Positions 8,046-16,827 are shown, counted from the first letter of the stretch. The stretch: DNA of 64,000 nt from Catenuloplanes atrovinosus (GCF_031458235.1 NZ_JAVDYB010000001.1:5132001-5196000), one strand, 5' to 3'. Numbers and translations are program-made. The notes: generated from the letters alone by a model not told the origin.

Positions 8046-8891
8046 ATGAGAAGCTCCGTATCCGACGCGTTCCTGATCTTCACCGAGCCCATCGAGGGAC
8101 GCGTGCCGTACCTCTATCTGGACAGCTGGGGCCTGGTCACGGTCGGCACCGGATGCCGGCTGGACTCCGTGGACGAGGCGATGACACTGCCGTTCGTGCT
8201 CGCGGACCAGCCGACGATCGGGGCGTCCACGCGCCAGATCCGTGAGGCGTACACGGCCGTGCAGTCCCGGCCGGACCTGGCCGGGCGGCCCCTCGACTTC
8301 GCCGGGCGCACCGCCGTGCGGCTGACCGAGGACGGCGTCGACGAGCTGGCCGCGCGCCGGCTCGCCGCGCTGGAGGACCGGCTGATCCGCACGCCCGAGT
8401 TCGCCGGGTTCCCGCGCTGGCCGGCCGACGCGCAGTTGGCGCTGCTCAGCCTGGCCTGGGCGCACGGCCCGGACTTCTCCGGCTGGCCGGACCTGCGCGC
8501 GGACTGCGCGGCCGGTGACTGGCGGGCCGCGGCCGACCACGGGCGCATCCAGGGCGCCACCCAGCGGAACGCGGCCGACCGGGCGCTGTTCCGCACGGCC
8601 GCGCATGCGACGGAGAACCACTGGGACCCGGACGTGCTCTGGTACCGGCCGCTCGGCCACCGCGCGGAGCTGCACCCGCGGGACAGCGGCGCGGAGGTGG
8701 TGCTGTTGCAGGAGCGGCTCCTGGTGCTGGGCTACCTGGCCACGGTCAGCGGCGTGCTGGACGTGGAGACGGAGCTGGCGCTGCGCGAGTTCCAGCGCGC
8801 GCACGTGCTGCTGGTCGACGGCGTCGCCGGGCCAGCCACCTGGGCCGCGCTCGGCACGGCCGTACCCGCGACGGTGGCCGCTCACACCTAA
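8046..8891 (+). CDS. T4-lysozyme-like (GH24-type) protein with C-terminal peptidoglycan-binding domain, no signal peptide
   Basis: A 281-residue protein. Residues 14-37 carry Glu17, Asp26 and Thr32 in IEG...YLDSWGLVTVGTG, with the 9- and 6-residue spacings of the T4 lysozyme triad Glu11-Asp20-Thr26, so a muramidase fold is likely. Residues 210-270 form a PG_binding_1 module (AEVVLLQERLLVLGYL ... ALREFQRAHVLLVDG). There is no signal peptide or membrane span, which is unusual for an actinobacterial wall hydrolase: it could be an effector, a spore-wall protein or released by lysis. No ribosome site precedes the ATG; the TACGCT hexamer at 8033-8038 would allow a leaderless transcript. Between residues 40 and 200 the sequence is only loosely lysozyme-like. 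Confidence 0.72.
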   Translation: MRSSVSDAFLIFTEPIEGRVPYLYLDSWGLVTVGTGCRLDSVDEAMTLPFVLADQPTIGASTRQIREAYTAVQSRPDLAGRPLDFAGRTAVRLTEDGVDELAARRLAALEDRLIRTPEFAGFPRWPADAQLALLSLAWAHGPDFSGWPDLRADCAAGDWRAAADHGRIQGATQRNAADRALFRTAAHATENHWDPDVLWYRPLGHRAELHPRDSGAEVVLLQERLLVLGYLATVSGVLDVETELALREFQRAHVLLVDGVAGPATWAALGTAVPATVAAHT

Positions 8892-8959
8892 GGCGTGGCT
8901 GGTGGATCGCGTCGAGCCGAGCCGAGGTCCAGGTGTCGTCCGGGTGTGCGGCGCGGGCG

Positions 8960-8982
8960 CCGGATACCGGTGTTGTATCCGG
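8960..8982. terminator. Hairpin downstream of the lysozyme-like gene
   Basis: A perfect 8-bp inverted repeat CCGGATAC / GTATCCGG with a 7-base loop, 68 bases after the stop codon. It has no T-run, which is common for actinobacterial terminators; it could instead be an operator for the next gene. Confidence 0.4.
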
Positions 8983-9088
8983 GTGGTCGTGCCGTGCGGC
9001 CGGGCCACGCCGCGGGCCGGCGACGATCCGCCAGACACGCCCTAACGGCGTATGGCGATATTGATCGAGCCTGGCCGATAGTGGGCCG

Positions 9089-10297
9089 GTGGAGGCCGAT
9101 CAGGTGCTGCGGCAGCGACTGCGGCGCGCCGTCCCGCCGCTGGTCGGCGCGGGCGTGGCCTGGTCGGTCTACCCACGTGAACAGCGCACGCCGATGAACA
9201 CGGTGCTGGACATCGTCGCCGCGCGGCTCGGCGCGGACACCACGCTGGTCTGGGTCGACGACGGTACGCCCGAGGTGCTGGCCCTGCCCGGGCTGCCGGT
9301 GCCGGCCGTGGCCTGGAGCCGCCGGTCGCTCGCGTCCGGCCTGCTGCTCCGCACGCTGCTGCTGGCCGACCGGCTGCCGGCCCGTACCCGCCGGATCCTC
9401 TGCCGTCAGGCGGCACTGCACCTGCTCGCGGAGACCGCGCTGCGGCTCGGCAACCCGGACCTGGCCGCCCGGTGCGGCGTGGCCGCGTTCCTGGACCGGG
9501 AGTGGACCGCGCCGCACCCCGCCGGGCTGGAGTCCGCGGCGGACACCGAGGAGCGGCTCGCGCTGTGGTTCTACGCGCTGGCGCACGAGTTCGGCCACTT
9601 CGCGGACGCGCACACGCACGCGCGCGGCCCGCTCACCGACGCGTCCGTGCGCACCATGCTGCTGGCCGCGCGCCGGCAGGACGGCCACGACCTGATCGGC
9701 GACGTGCTGCACCGGCGCCCGCTGCACCCGGCCGACGTGCGCGCCGAGACCGTGGCCGACCTGTTCGCCGCGGACGTGCTGGTGGAGGCCGCCGCGCGGC
9801 TGCTGCCGGACGGCGGCCACCCGGTGCGGGTGATCGGCGAGGTGCTGCTCGCCGCGGCCGTGGTCGCGGCCGTCGAGCGCTGCCGCGCGTTCTGCACCAT
9901 GCTGGGGCGGCCCGGCGACGGCCGGCTCGACCACCTCACCTACCCGGCCGCGGCGAGCGTGCGGTCCGCGGTGCTGCGCGCGCACCTGGCCGCCGCGATG
10001 ACCGCGCGCTACTCGTCCGGCCGCCCCTCGCCGGTCAGCGCGCTCCCCCGCTGGGACCGGATCGTGGCCGGCGTGGCCGCGCCGCTGGAGCCCGCGCTGG
10101 CCGTGCTGGACACCGCCGTGACCGACGCGATCCGTGAGGCGCTCGACGAGTCCGTGCCCACGGAGTACCTGATCGAACGGCTGCGGCCGCAGGCCGGGCC
10201 GGCGTTGCGCGCGGAGGCGCGGGACTTCGTCCACCTGGTGCGCGGCAGCGGCCGGCACGGCGAGTGGCTGGACGAACTGGTGCGCATACTCGGCTGA
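9089..10297 (+). CDS. Putative zinc metallopeptidase (HEFGH ... AETVAD)
   Basis: A 402-residue protein of no family I can name. It has a clear HExxH motif, His166-Glu167-His170 in FYALAHEFGHFADAH, and a downstream Glu220 in RAETVADLFAADV that fits the third zinc ligand of gluzincin-type peptidases with an E-x-x-A-D helix. No signal peptide; a weak hydrophobic stretch lies near residue 20. The GTG at 9089 gives the longest product with coding-like composition; an ATG at 9194 (MNTVLDIVAARLG) is an equally plausible start. It may be a cytoplasmic regulatory protease of the ImmA/IrrE style, but no cognate repressor is adjacent. Confidence 0.6.
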   Translation: MEADQVLRQRLRRAVPPLVGAGVAWSVYPREQRTPMNTVLDIVAARLGADTTLVWVDDGTPEVLALPGLPVPAVAWSRRSLASGLLLRTLLLADRLPARTRRILCRQAALHLLAETALRLGNPDLAARCGVAAFLDREWTAPHPAGLESAADTEERLALWFYALAHEFGHFADAHTHARGPLTDASVRTMLLAARRQDGHDLIGDVLHRRPLHPADVRAETVADLFAADVLVEAAARLLPDGGHPVRVIGEVLLAAAVVAAVERCRAFCTMLGRPGDGRLDHLTYPAAASVRSAVLRAHLAAAMTARYSSGRPSPVSALPRWDRIVAGVAAPLEPALAVLDTAVTDAIREALDESVPTEYLIERLRPQAGPALRAEARDFVHLVRGSGRHGEWLDELVRILG

Positions 10298-10377
10298 GCT
10301 GAGTACCGCGGCTCAGGGCACCGGACCCGATCGTCCATAGATTCGACGGCGACGCCACGGACAGGGAGGTTACGGCG

Positions 10378-10851
10378 ATGGCCGTCTACATGCATCGAGA
10401 GCGCACCGGCCGGGCGCCGCGGATCGCCGGGGTGGTGCTGGCCGTCGCGATGGCCGCGGCCGGCGGCTGGGCCGCCTACCGGTACGTGTTCGGCGCCGGC
10501 TTCCCCAGCGGCACGCACGACGTGCAGGTGTACACGGTGGACGGCGCGCTCACCACGCCCGGCGCGGGCCGCGGCGGTTTCCTCGGCATGTGCGACGCGG
10601 ACACGTTCCACATCACGGTGGACAGTGCGGAGCTGTGCGTGTCGGTGAACGGCTCGCTCGGCACGGTGCCGGCGACCGGCACGGACCGCGGCATCGTGCT
10701 GGCCGGCCCGGCGGTGGCGTCGCTGCGCTCGCTGACCGCGGGCGAGGACGCGTCGATGATCCTGCTGCGGCACGACGGCGGGTGGGTGGCGGCGGTGGAC
10801 AGCGGCGCGCTGGCGGACGGCGGCCCGCTGACCGCCACCCCGGTGGACTGA
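10378..10851 (+). CDS. Small membrane-anchored hypothetical protein
   Basis: A 157-residue protein with a basic N-terminus (MHRERTGRAPR), one membrane span (about 19-40) and an extracytoplasmic domain of about 115 residues. GGGAGG is placed well before the ATG. I do not recognise the family. The outer domain has two cysteines (MCDADTF, AELCVSV) that could form a disulfide. It ends at a strong hairpin shared with the convergent gene at 10905. Confidence 0.7.
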   Translation: MAVYMHRERTGRAPRIAGVVLAVAMAAAGGWAAYRYVFGAGFPSGTHDVQVYTVDGALTTPGAGRGGFLGMCDADTFHITVDSAELCVSVNGSLGTVPATGTDRGIVLAGPAVASLRSLTAGEDASMILLRHDGGWVAAVDSGALADGGPLTATPVD

Positions 10852-10866
10852 CGACGTGACGTGGCG

Positions 10867-10896
10867 AGGGGCCCGCTCCGGGTGGAGCGGGCCCCT
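10867..10896. terminator. Bidirectional terminator hairpin
   Basis: Perfect 13-bp stem AGGGGCCCGCTCC / GGAGCGGGCCCCT with a 4-base loop, placed between the convergent genes ending at 10851 (plus) and 10905 (minus). No T-run follows, as is usual at this GC content. Confidence 0.85.
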
Positions 10897-10904
10897 AGCC
10901 GTGC

Positions 10905-12230
10905 TCAGCCGACCGTGAACCGCACGGTGGCCAGGTTGTCGGCCTTGTTCGTTTCCGGCACCGCGGCGCCGGCCGCCGGCCACACGTTCGGGTCGGGAGC
11001 GGCGCGCACCTCGACGTACGCCACCTTCTCCGCGCCGGCCGGGAAGGTCGCGGCCGGGCCGGTGATCTCGAACGGGCCGCCGAGCGTGGTGTCGCCGGCC
11101 CCGGTCGGGCCCATCATGCAGAGGTACGCCGCGCCCGTGTCGCCGCTCCGGTTGCCGATGTCCGCGTCGTCGTCGCGCTCGCACCCCATCGGCACGTACT
11201 TCAGCTCCGCGCCCTTCGGCAGCGCGAACCCGACGACCGGGTTGACCGACGCCGTACCGCCGACCGTGATCGTGATGGTGATCGTGCCGGTGAACGTCTC
11301 GCCCGTGGTGGTGCCGGACATGCCGGCGGACGCGATCCGCAGATCGGCCGTGGCGGGCTGGTCGGGAGCCGCCGGGCCGGAGTCCCCGCCGGTCGCGCCG
11401 GGCGACAGGTGCGGGTTCGGCGGGAACGCCGTCTCGCCGGCGACCTGCCGGAACGTGCCGCCCTCCAGCGCGTAGGACCGCCACTGGTACTGGGTGTGCG
11501 ACGGGTCGCCGCCGCAGCAGAACACGACGTCGCCGACCTCCACCCGGACGCGGTTGCCGTCCGCGCCGATGTTGCGCACGAGCGCCGGAATCCCGCCCTC
11601 CTCGTGCCCGGCGAGGTGGGTCGCCACCACGGTCCCGAGCGTGATGATCTTCCCGGCGCCGTCCCGGTCGAAGACGACCACCTGGTACTCACCGGCCTGG
11701 GCGACCTGGCAGTGCAGCACCGCCGCGGTCTCCTCGACGCCGTCGGAGTCCACGTCGACGTAGGCGGTGCGCACCAGCGTGACGTCACCCATGTCGCGCG
11801 CCTCGGGGGCGAGCCGCTGCGAGCCGGGCGAGCAGAACTGCGCGCCCGAGTACGGCCAGGCCGGCAGGTCGAGCATCGACTCCTTCAGCGTCGCGTCGTC
11901 GATCCGGCCGTCCGGCACCGGCGCGGTGGTCTCCACGCTCGCCGAGGGGCTCGGCGCCGGGCTGGTCGCGGACGCGGACGGGGTCGGCGGCTGGGTGGCC
12001 GTCTCGTCCGGCGGGTCGTTCGTGCCGATCACCCCGGCCGCGTAGGCGGCCACCGGGGCCGCGATGAGCAGCGCGGTCAGGCCGGTGGTGACACCGGCGC
12101 GGACCTGCCGGCGGCGGCGCACGGTGGCGCGTGCCGCGGCGGCGCCGAGCGGCGCGGGCAGGTCGGGCCCGGTGCGGAAGGCGGCGAACGCGTTGTCGAT
12201 CGCGTCCGAGTGGAACTGTTCGTCCATCAT
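10905..12230 (-). CDS. Membrane protein partner of the SigE-type sigma factor
   Basis: A 441-residue protein 15 bases downstream of an ECF sigma gene. The cytoplasmic N-terminus (residues 1-44) ends in a basic stretch (ATVRRRRQVRAG), followed by one membrane span (about 45-67), a Thr/Pro/Ser linker (72-112) and a large extracellular part. The outer part holds a segment resembling an integrin/VCBS-like repeat (VDVDSDGVEETAAVLHCQVA) and a C-terminal beta-rich domain. Gene order resembles sigma/anti-sigma pairs, and the short N-terminus could bind the sigma factor, but there is no zinc-binding H-x3-C-x2-C motif. Function is inferred from position. ATG 12230 has GGAG eight bases upstream. Confidence 0.75.
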   Translation of the reverse strand: MMDEQFHSDAIDNAFAAFRTGPDLPAPLGAAAARATVRRRRQVRAGVTTGLTALLIAAPVAAYAAGVIGTNDPPDETATQPPTPSASATSPAPSPSASVETTAPVPDGRIDDATLKESMLDLPAWPYSGAQFCSPGSQRLAPEARDMGDVTLVRTAYVDVDSDGVEETAAVLHCQVAQAGEYQVVVFDRDGAGKIITLGTVVATHLAGHEEGGIPALVRNIGADGNRVRVEVGDVVFCCGGDPSHTQYQWRSYALEGGTFRQVAGETAFPPNPHLSPGATGGDSGPAAPDQPATADLRIASAGMSGTTTGETFTGTITITITVGGTASVNPVVGFALPKGAELKYVPMGCERDDDADIGNRSGDTGAAYLCMMGPTGAGDTTLGGPFEITGPAATFPAGAEKVAYVEVRAAPDPNVWPAAGAAVPETNKADNLATVRFTVG

Positions 12231-12245
12231 GGCTGGGGCTCCGTT

Positions 12246-12758
12246 TCAGGCGTCGGTGAGCTGGGCGGCGAGGGCGGTACGGCCGCGATGCAGCCAGGAC
12301 TTGACGGTTCCCTCGGCGACGTCCTCCTGCTCGGCGATCTGTGCGATGGACAGATCGCCGAGGTGGTAGAGGATGACGGCGCGCCGCTGCTTCTCCGGGA
12401 GAGTGGCGAGCGCGCGGGCCAGCGCGACCCGGTCGGGACCGGGCCCATCGACGTGTTCCTCACGATAGCGTCGTACGTGTGCCTGCTGGACCCGCAGCCG
12501 GCGGAACCGGCTGGTCGCCAGGTTCCAGGCCACCTTGCGCAGCCAGGCGAACGGGTCGTCGTACCGGGAGACCTTCTCCCATCGGGGCAGTGCGCGGCAG
12601 AACGCCTCCTGGACGACGTCCTGCGCCTGTCCGAAGTCGCCGGTGTACGCGAAGAGCTGGAGTGACAGCCGCTGAAAGTGCGTCGCGTAGAACGACTCGA
12701 ACGTCGGCGGCCCTGTGTCATCAACCAATGCCGTGGCCGCCTCGCTGACCATCGTCAT
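12246..12758 (-). CDS. SigE-family ECF RNA polymerase sigma factor
   Basis: A 170-residue ECF sigma factor: region 2 (about 18-88, FESFYATHFQRLSLQLFAYT, AQDVVQEAFCRALPRW, AWLRKVAWNLATSRFRR) and region 4 (about 112-165, LPEKQRRAVILYHLGDLSIA, AEGTVKSWLHRGR). Length and wording match the actinobacterial SigE family. The start has GGGGAGGGG three bases upstream of the ATG. It is followed by a membrane protein gene that may control it. About 450 bases upstream are free of confident genes and probably hold its promoter. Confidence 0.93.
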   Translation of the reverse strand: MTMVSEAATALVDDTGPPTFESFYATHFQRLSLQLFAYTGDFGQAQDVVQEAFCRALPRWEKVSRYDDPFAWLRKVAWNLATSRFRRLRVQQAHVRRYREEHVDGPGPDRVALARALATLPEKQRRAVILYHLGDLSIAQIAEQEDVAEGTVKSWLHRGRTALAAQLTDA

Positions 12759-13210
12759 CTGCCCCTCCCCGTGTGATGTCGCGGTGTCCCCCGCGGCTCG
12801 CGACCAACACGCGTCCCCTCCCCCTTCGGTTGCAGCGGATCGGCTCCGCGACTGAAGCCTTCCCACCGGCGCCGGTACGCAGTATGCGGCGTCGACGCCT
12901 TGACATGCCTCGATCGTCCTACTGACAGTGACCGACGCGCACGGCATCGCGTTCGACACGAGCGACCCGGTGAACGAGCCGAACCCGCCGCATCGAGGCA
13001 CCACGGTCGGCCCGGACGGGCAGCGCACCGGCGGTCGCGCGGCCCGACGTGCACACGTACGGCACCGGGCAGCGGACCGCCGCCCGCGACGTGGCCCGAT
13101 CCCGCCGCTCACCGCGGTCGGCGTGACCGAGGCGCACGGGACCGCCCCGGGTCACGGACGGTGCGCGGCACGCGAACCCGTACGTCCACGCTGGAACCGC
13201 GCGGGCGCGG
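12759..13210. other. 452-bp region without a confident gene, upstream of the ECF sigma gene
   Basis: Frames on both strands are open but show no recognisable domain or ribosome site. A plus-strand TTGACA hexamer stands at 12900-12905, and a GTG-initiated plus-strand frame from 12928 begins with coding-like codons (TDAHGIAFDTSDPVNEPNP) before losing that character after about 40 codons; this could be a gene remnant. The 3' end runs into the cold-shock-like gene. I see no hairpin or repeat. Confidence 0.4.
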
Positions 13211-13507
13211 CTAGTCGTCGTCGAAGGAGAGCGAGAGCGTGCTGGAGTAGGCGGCGCCGGGGCCGGCCGCGGGGTCGTCCCGCGGATCGGACCCGGCCGG
13301 CCAGAACCGGACCGCGCGGAACGGATAGCCGTCCTGGCCCGGCGACTCCCAATCGAGCCGGACCGGCGTGCCCGGCGCCAACCGTGCGGCGCCCGGCGTC
13401 GCGGCGGCGCTGAAATGCGCCCAGCAGCCACCGGGAGTCTCGGCCGAGTCGAGCACGCCCCAGCCCTGGTCCGCGTGCCACTCGCGGACGGTCGCGTCCA
13501 CCGTCAT
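13211..13507 (-). CDS. Divergent cold-shock-domain protein
   Basis: A 98-residue protein whose first 65 residues follow the cold-shock fold: ATVREWHADQGWGVLDS aligns with the RNP1-type strand (K-G-F/W-G-F), CWAHFSA with the RNP2 HFSA motif, then GTPVRLDWESPGQDGYPFRA. Aromatic RNA-binding positions are partly kept (Trp replaces Phe), and a 30-residue acidic/low-complexity tail ends in DDD. Probably a single-stranded nucleic acid binder. Its ATG lies four bases after the aldo/keto reductase stop with GAGGA inside that gene's end, so the two are coupled. Confidence 0.75.
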   Translation of the reverse strand: MTVDATVREWHADQGWGVLDSAETPGGCWAHFSAAATPGAARLAPGTPVRLDWESPGQDGYPFRAVRFWPAGSDPRDDPAAGPGAAYSSTLSLSFDDD

Positions 13508-13511
13508 GTGA

Positions 13512-14411
13512 TCAGTCCTCGATGGTCGACGGCGCGGTGCCGAGCGCGTCCAGCTCCGGCCACAGCGCGTCCGGGATCTCGGCGGTACGCATGGCCTCCA
13601 GGTCCGCGATGCGCGCGACGCGGCTCACGCCGACGATGGTGGAGTCGACGTGCGGGTTGCGCAGCGAGAAGTGCAGCGCGGCCGTGGGCAGCGCGACCCC
13701 GAACCGGGCGCACGTCTCCCTCGCGCGCTCGACCCAGGCCAGCAGCTCCGGCGAGGCCTCACGGTACGCGTAGCGGGTGTCGCGGCCGGCCAGCAGCCCA
13801 CCGCCGAACGGCGCCGCGTTGAAGACGCCCATGCCGCGCGACACGGCCTCGGCGATCAGCGGCTCGGCGCGCCGGTCGACCAGCGTGTAGCGGTTGTGCG
13901 TGAGCAGCACGTCGAACGCGCCGCTGGTCACGTACCGGGTCATCAGCCCGATCTCGCCGGCCGCCACGCCGATCGCGCCGGCCAGGCCCTGCTCCTTCAG
14001 CTCGCGCAGGCCCTGCACGGCACCGCCGGGCGCGAACGCCTCCTCCACCGTGATCGTGTAAGGATCGTGCAGGTGCAGCAGCGGCAGCCGGTCCAGGCCG
14101 AGCCGCGCGGTGCTCTCCTCGAACGAGCGCCACACCCGGTCGCGGTCGAAGCGGCCGGTCACCGGATCGGCGTCGACCTTGGTGACGACGGTCTTCCCGG
14201 CCGGCAGCCCGAGCTCGCGGACGGCCCGGCCGAGCGCGGTCTCGCTGCGGCCACCGGCGTAGTTGTTCGACGTGTCGATCACCGCGGACGGGCCGGTGAG
14301 CAGCGCGCGGGCCAGCGCGGCGGACTCGGGCGCGGGCGAGCCGTCTGGCGCGGCCGGGTTGCCGAGCCACGACGTGCCCAGGCTGACGGGACTGACGGGG
14401 AAGCCGATCAT
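13512..14411 (-). CDS. Aldo/keto reductase
   Basis: A 299-residue NADPH-dependent oxidoreductase of the AKR superfamily with the (beta/alpha)8 signatures: DTSNNYAGGRSE with the catalytic Tyr region, VVTKVDAD with the Lys, and LLHLHDP near the active site, plus the C-terminal cofactor loop STIVGVSRVARIADL. The substrate (an aldehyde or sugar) is not predictable. The ATG at 14411 is preferred; an in-frame GTG at 14426 would place the start inside the terminator hairpin of the upstream protease gene. Overlapping-style coupling with the cold-shock-like gene follows. Confidence 0.88.
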   Translation of the reverse strand: MIGFPVSPVSLGTSWLGNPAAPDGSPAPESAALARALLTGPSAVIDTSNNYAGGRSETALGRAVRELGLPAGKTVVTKVDADPVTGRFDRDRVWRSFEESTARLGLDRLPLLHLHDPYTITVEEAFAPGGAVQGLRELKEQGLAGAIGVAAGEIGLMTRYVTSGAFDVLLTHNRYTLVDRRAEPLIAEAVSRGMGVFNAAPFGGGLLAGRDTRYAYREASPELLAWVERARETCARFGVALPTAALHFSLRNPHVDSTIVGVSRVARIADLEAMRTAEIPDALWPELDALGTAPSTIED

Positions 14412-14425
14412 GCACCCATCATGCA

Positions 14426-14456
14426 CGTGGGGCCGGTGCGGCGCACCGGCCCCACG
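14426..14456 (-). terminator. Terminator of the secreted protease gene
   Basis: Perfect 14-bp stem CGTGGGGCCGGTGC / GCACCGGCCCCACG with a 3-base GGC loop, 13 bases after the protease stop codon on the minus strand. It separates the protease from the aldo/keto reductase gene, whose start follows directly. Confidence 0.85.
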
Positions 14457-14469
14457 CCACCGCGCGGCA

Positions 14470-15207
14470 TCAGGCGGGCAGCCCGCCGACCTGCGTGTTG
14501 ACCCAGGCCCGGATCGACGGCAGGTCGCCGTAGATGGACGGGCCGGTGGCGCACGTGGAGTTGTTGTTGCCGGCCCGGCTGGTGACGCCGATCAGCTCCC
14601 AGCGCCCGCCGACGCTGCGGACCTGCGGGCCACCGGAGTCGCCGTAGCAGGCGCCGGCGTTGCCGTTCGGGTTGTTGGTGCAGATCTCGTACGCGGCGTC
14701 GATGTTGGAGCACCGACTGTCCGCCACGATCGAGGTGTCCAACTCGTGCGCGACCGTGGGCACGGGGCCGCAGCCGCGGGCCGGGCAGGTCTGGCCCCAG
14801 CCGATGATCCGGGTGGCGGTGCCGGTCGCACCGGACGCCGTGGGGATCGGCGCGGGCGCGTGCGAGACCGCGGAGCCGAGCTGGAGCAGCTTGACGTCGA
14901 TCCGGGGGTGGGAGATCGCACGGGTGACGGAGACGACCGTACCGCCGCTGGTGCGGTTGACGCTCCCGACCCGTACCGTCGAGGGGGTTGAGCAGTGTGC
15001 GGCCGTGACGGCCCAGTTGTTCTTGATCAGCGAGCCGGTGCAGCCGGACAGGTAGACCATGAACGAGTAGTTCTCGGTGGCCGGCCGCCCGTTGACGACC
15101 AGCGTGCCGAACTCCGGGTCCGACTCCGGCGCCGCCACGGCGGCGGACGGCGCGAGCAGACCGGCGACCACGAGGCCGACGGCGGCGATGAGGCGAGAGA
15201 TGCGCAT
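14470..15207 (-). CDS. Secreted trypsin-like serine protease (S1 family)
   Basis: A 245-residue preproenzyme. Signal peptide about residues 1-26 (LIAAVGLVVAGLLAPSAAVA), short propeptide, then a chymotrypsin fold with the full triad: His71 in AVTAAHC, Asp104 in HPRIDVKLLQL and Ser191 in YGDSGGP. Six or more cysteines fit disulfides. The S1 pocket region (ICTNNPNGNAGACYGD) has no obvious trypsin Asp at the usual place, so specificity is open. Monocistronic: own terminator at 14426-14456 and divergent from the phosphatase gene. Confidence 0.93.
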   Translation of the reverse strand: MRISRLIAAVGLVVAGLLAPSAAVAAPESDPEFGTLVVNGRPATENYSFMVYLSGCTGSLIKNNWAVTAAHCSTPSTVRVGSVNRTSGGTVVSVTRAISHPRIDVKLLQLGSAVSHAPAPIPTASGATGTATRIIGWGQTCPARGCGPVPTVAHELDTSIVADSRCSNIDAAYEICTNNPNGNAGACYGDSGGPQVRSVGGRWELIGVTSRAGNNNSTCATGPSIYGDLPSIRAWVNTQVGGLPA

Positions 15208-15306
15208 GCCGCGACGCTAGGGCGCATCAGGTTATTTCGATACATCCCAATCGGGGCCTATCACCGGACGATGGCGCGATCCGCTCGCGGTGGCTGCGGA
15301 TAAACT

Positions 15307-16827
15307 GTGTGGGTGGTGGACGACGGCGTGCTCGGGTCGGAGCGGGCCGCTGCGATCGTCCAGGAGGTCCTCGACGGGATTCCGGCCGGCTGGTCGTGGC
15401 TGGTGCCGATGGAGGGGGCGGACGGCGCGGTCGCCGACTTCCGCATCGCCGCGGCCGGGGACCGGGTGCCGGACATCTACCATCGCGGCGCGAGCCGGCG
15501 GGACAGCACGATCGCCACGCTCTACCCGACCATGGTCGGCGGGCCGCTGTGGCAGCTGTACCTGCGGGTGCTGGAGACCGGCGAGCCGGGTGAGCTGCCC
15601 GACTTCGGCTACGCCGAGTCGCGGTCCGGCGTGGTCGCGCACTCCGTCTTCGGCGTCAGCGTGCGGCGCGTGCTGGGCGGCCTGCTGGTGGTGTGGCACC
15701 GCGAGGACGAGCAGTTGCGCCGGCTGGCGCACACCGAGCTGATCGGCAACCTCGGCTGGTCCGAGTACGACCTGCACACCGGCCGCACCTCCTGGTCACC
15801 GGGCATGTACCGGATCTTCGCGCGCGACCCGGCCGACGGCCCGCTGCCACGCCTCGAGATGGCCGCGCTCATGCTGCCGGAGGACCGCGGCCTGGCCGAG
15901 ACCGCGTGGCAGACGCTGGACAGCGGCGCCACGTCCGATGTGACCGTGCGGTTCCGGGTCGGCGACGACGTCAAGCACCTGCGAATCCTGTCGGACACCG
16001 CGCCGGACGGGGACGGCCGGCCGGTCAAGATCTACGCGGTGGTGCAGGACGTCACCGTGCGGGTGGACACGCGCACGGAGATCGAGCGGCTCAGCGACCA
16101 GCTGCGCAGCCGCGAGATGACCGCGATCGCCGAGCACCGCCTCGCCGGCCAACTGCAGAACATGATCCAGCCGGTGCCGCGCGAGCCGTTCGCGCTGGCC
16201 GGGCTGGAGGTGATGGTCGGCTACCTGCCGGCCGAGCGCGCGGTCCTGGTCGGCGGCGACTGGTACCACGCGCAGACGCTGCCGGACGGGCTGGTCGCGC
16301 TCGCGGTCGGCGACGTCGCCGGGCACGGGCTGGACGCGGCCAGCGGCATGGCCCACCTGCGGTTCGCGCTGGTCGCCTGGCTCTCCATCGGGCTTCGCGA
16401 TCCCGGCGTGCTGCTCTCCCACCTGAATCGGCTCTGCCTCCAGCTCGGCATTACCGGCACCGCGATCATCGCGCTGTACGACCCGGCCGGCCGTACGCTG
16501 CGGTGGGCCCGCGCCGGTCATCCGATGCCGCTGCTGTCCCGCGACGGCGGCGCCGACGAGTTCGACCGCCCGTGCGGGCTGCTGCTCGGCGCCGCGGAGA
16601 GCGCGGAGTACCCGGTGCTGACGCCGGTGCTGCGCCCGGACGACGTGGTGCTGTTCTACACCGACGGGCTGGTGGAGCGCCGGGCCGGCGACCCGGCCGC
16701 GCAGGTCCTCCGGGTCCGCGACGCGCTCGCCGCGGCCGGCCCGGACCTGCGCCGGGTGCACGCGGCGCTGAACGAGCCGAGCACGTTCGACGACACCTGC
16801 ACGCTGGCGGTCCGCGTCCTGCCGTGA
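15307..16827 (+). CDS. PAS-SpoIIE (PP2C-type) serine phosphatase
   Basis: A 506-residue cytoplasmic phosphatase: N-terminal PAS/GAF-like region (1-130), PAS domain (about 140-262, LIGNLGWSEYDLHTGRTSW), a short coiled segment (IERLSDQLRSREMTAIAEHR) and a SpoIIE domain (about 270-505) with VLVGGDWYH, VGDVAGHGLDAASGMAHLRF, LFYTDGLVERR and FDDTCTLAVRV. Such enzymes dephosphorylate STAS antagonists and release a sigma factor. The usual GGDWYD motif reads GGDWYH. It faces the RsbW-like and STAS genes, likely partners. Start GTG 15307 is uncertain: GTG 15313 and 15316 are close, no ribosome site exists, and TAAACT at 15301-15306 suggests a leaderless message. Confidence 0.88.
   Translation: MWVVDDGVLGSERAAAIVQEVLDGIPAGWSWLVPMEGADGAVADFRIAAAGDRVPDIYHRGASRRDSTIATLYPTMVGGPLWQLYLRVLETGEPGELPDFGYAESRSGVVAHSVFGVSVRRVLGGLLVVWHREDEQLRRLAHTELIGNLGWSEYDLHTGRTSWSPGMYRIFARDPADGPLPRLEMAALMLPEDRGLAETAWQTLDSGATSDVTVRFRVGDDVKHLRILSDTAPDGDGRPVKIYAVVQDVTVRVDTRTEIERLSDQLRSREMTAIAEHRLAGQLQNMIQPVPREPFALAGLEVMVGYLPAERAVLVGGDWYHAQTLPDGLVALAVGDVAGHGLDAASGMAHLRFALVAWLSIGLRDPGVLLSHLNRLCLQLGITGTAIIALYDPAGRTLRWARAGHPMPLLSRDGGADEFDRPCGLLLGAAESAEYPVLTPVLRPDDVVLFYTDGLVERRAGDPAAQVLRVRDALAAAGPDLRRVHAALNEPSTFDDTCTLAVRVLP

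Noticed and set aside
12928-13413. A GTG-initiated plus-strand frame upstream of the ECF sigma gene
   Set aside because: Coding-like only for the first 40 codons, then runs into the antisense of the cold-shock-like gene; noted only as a possible remnant.
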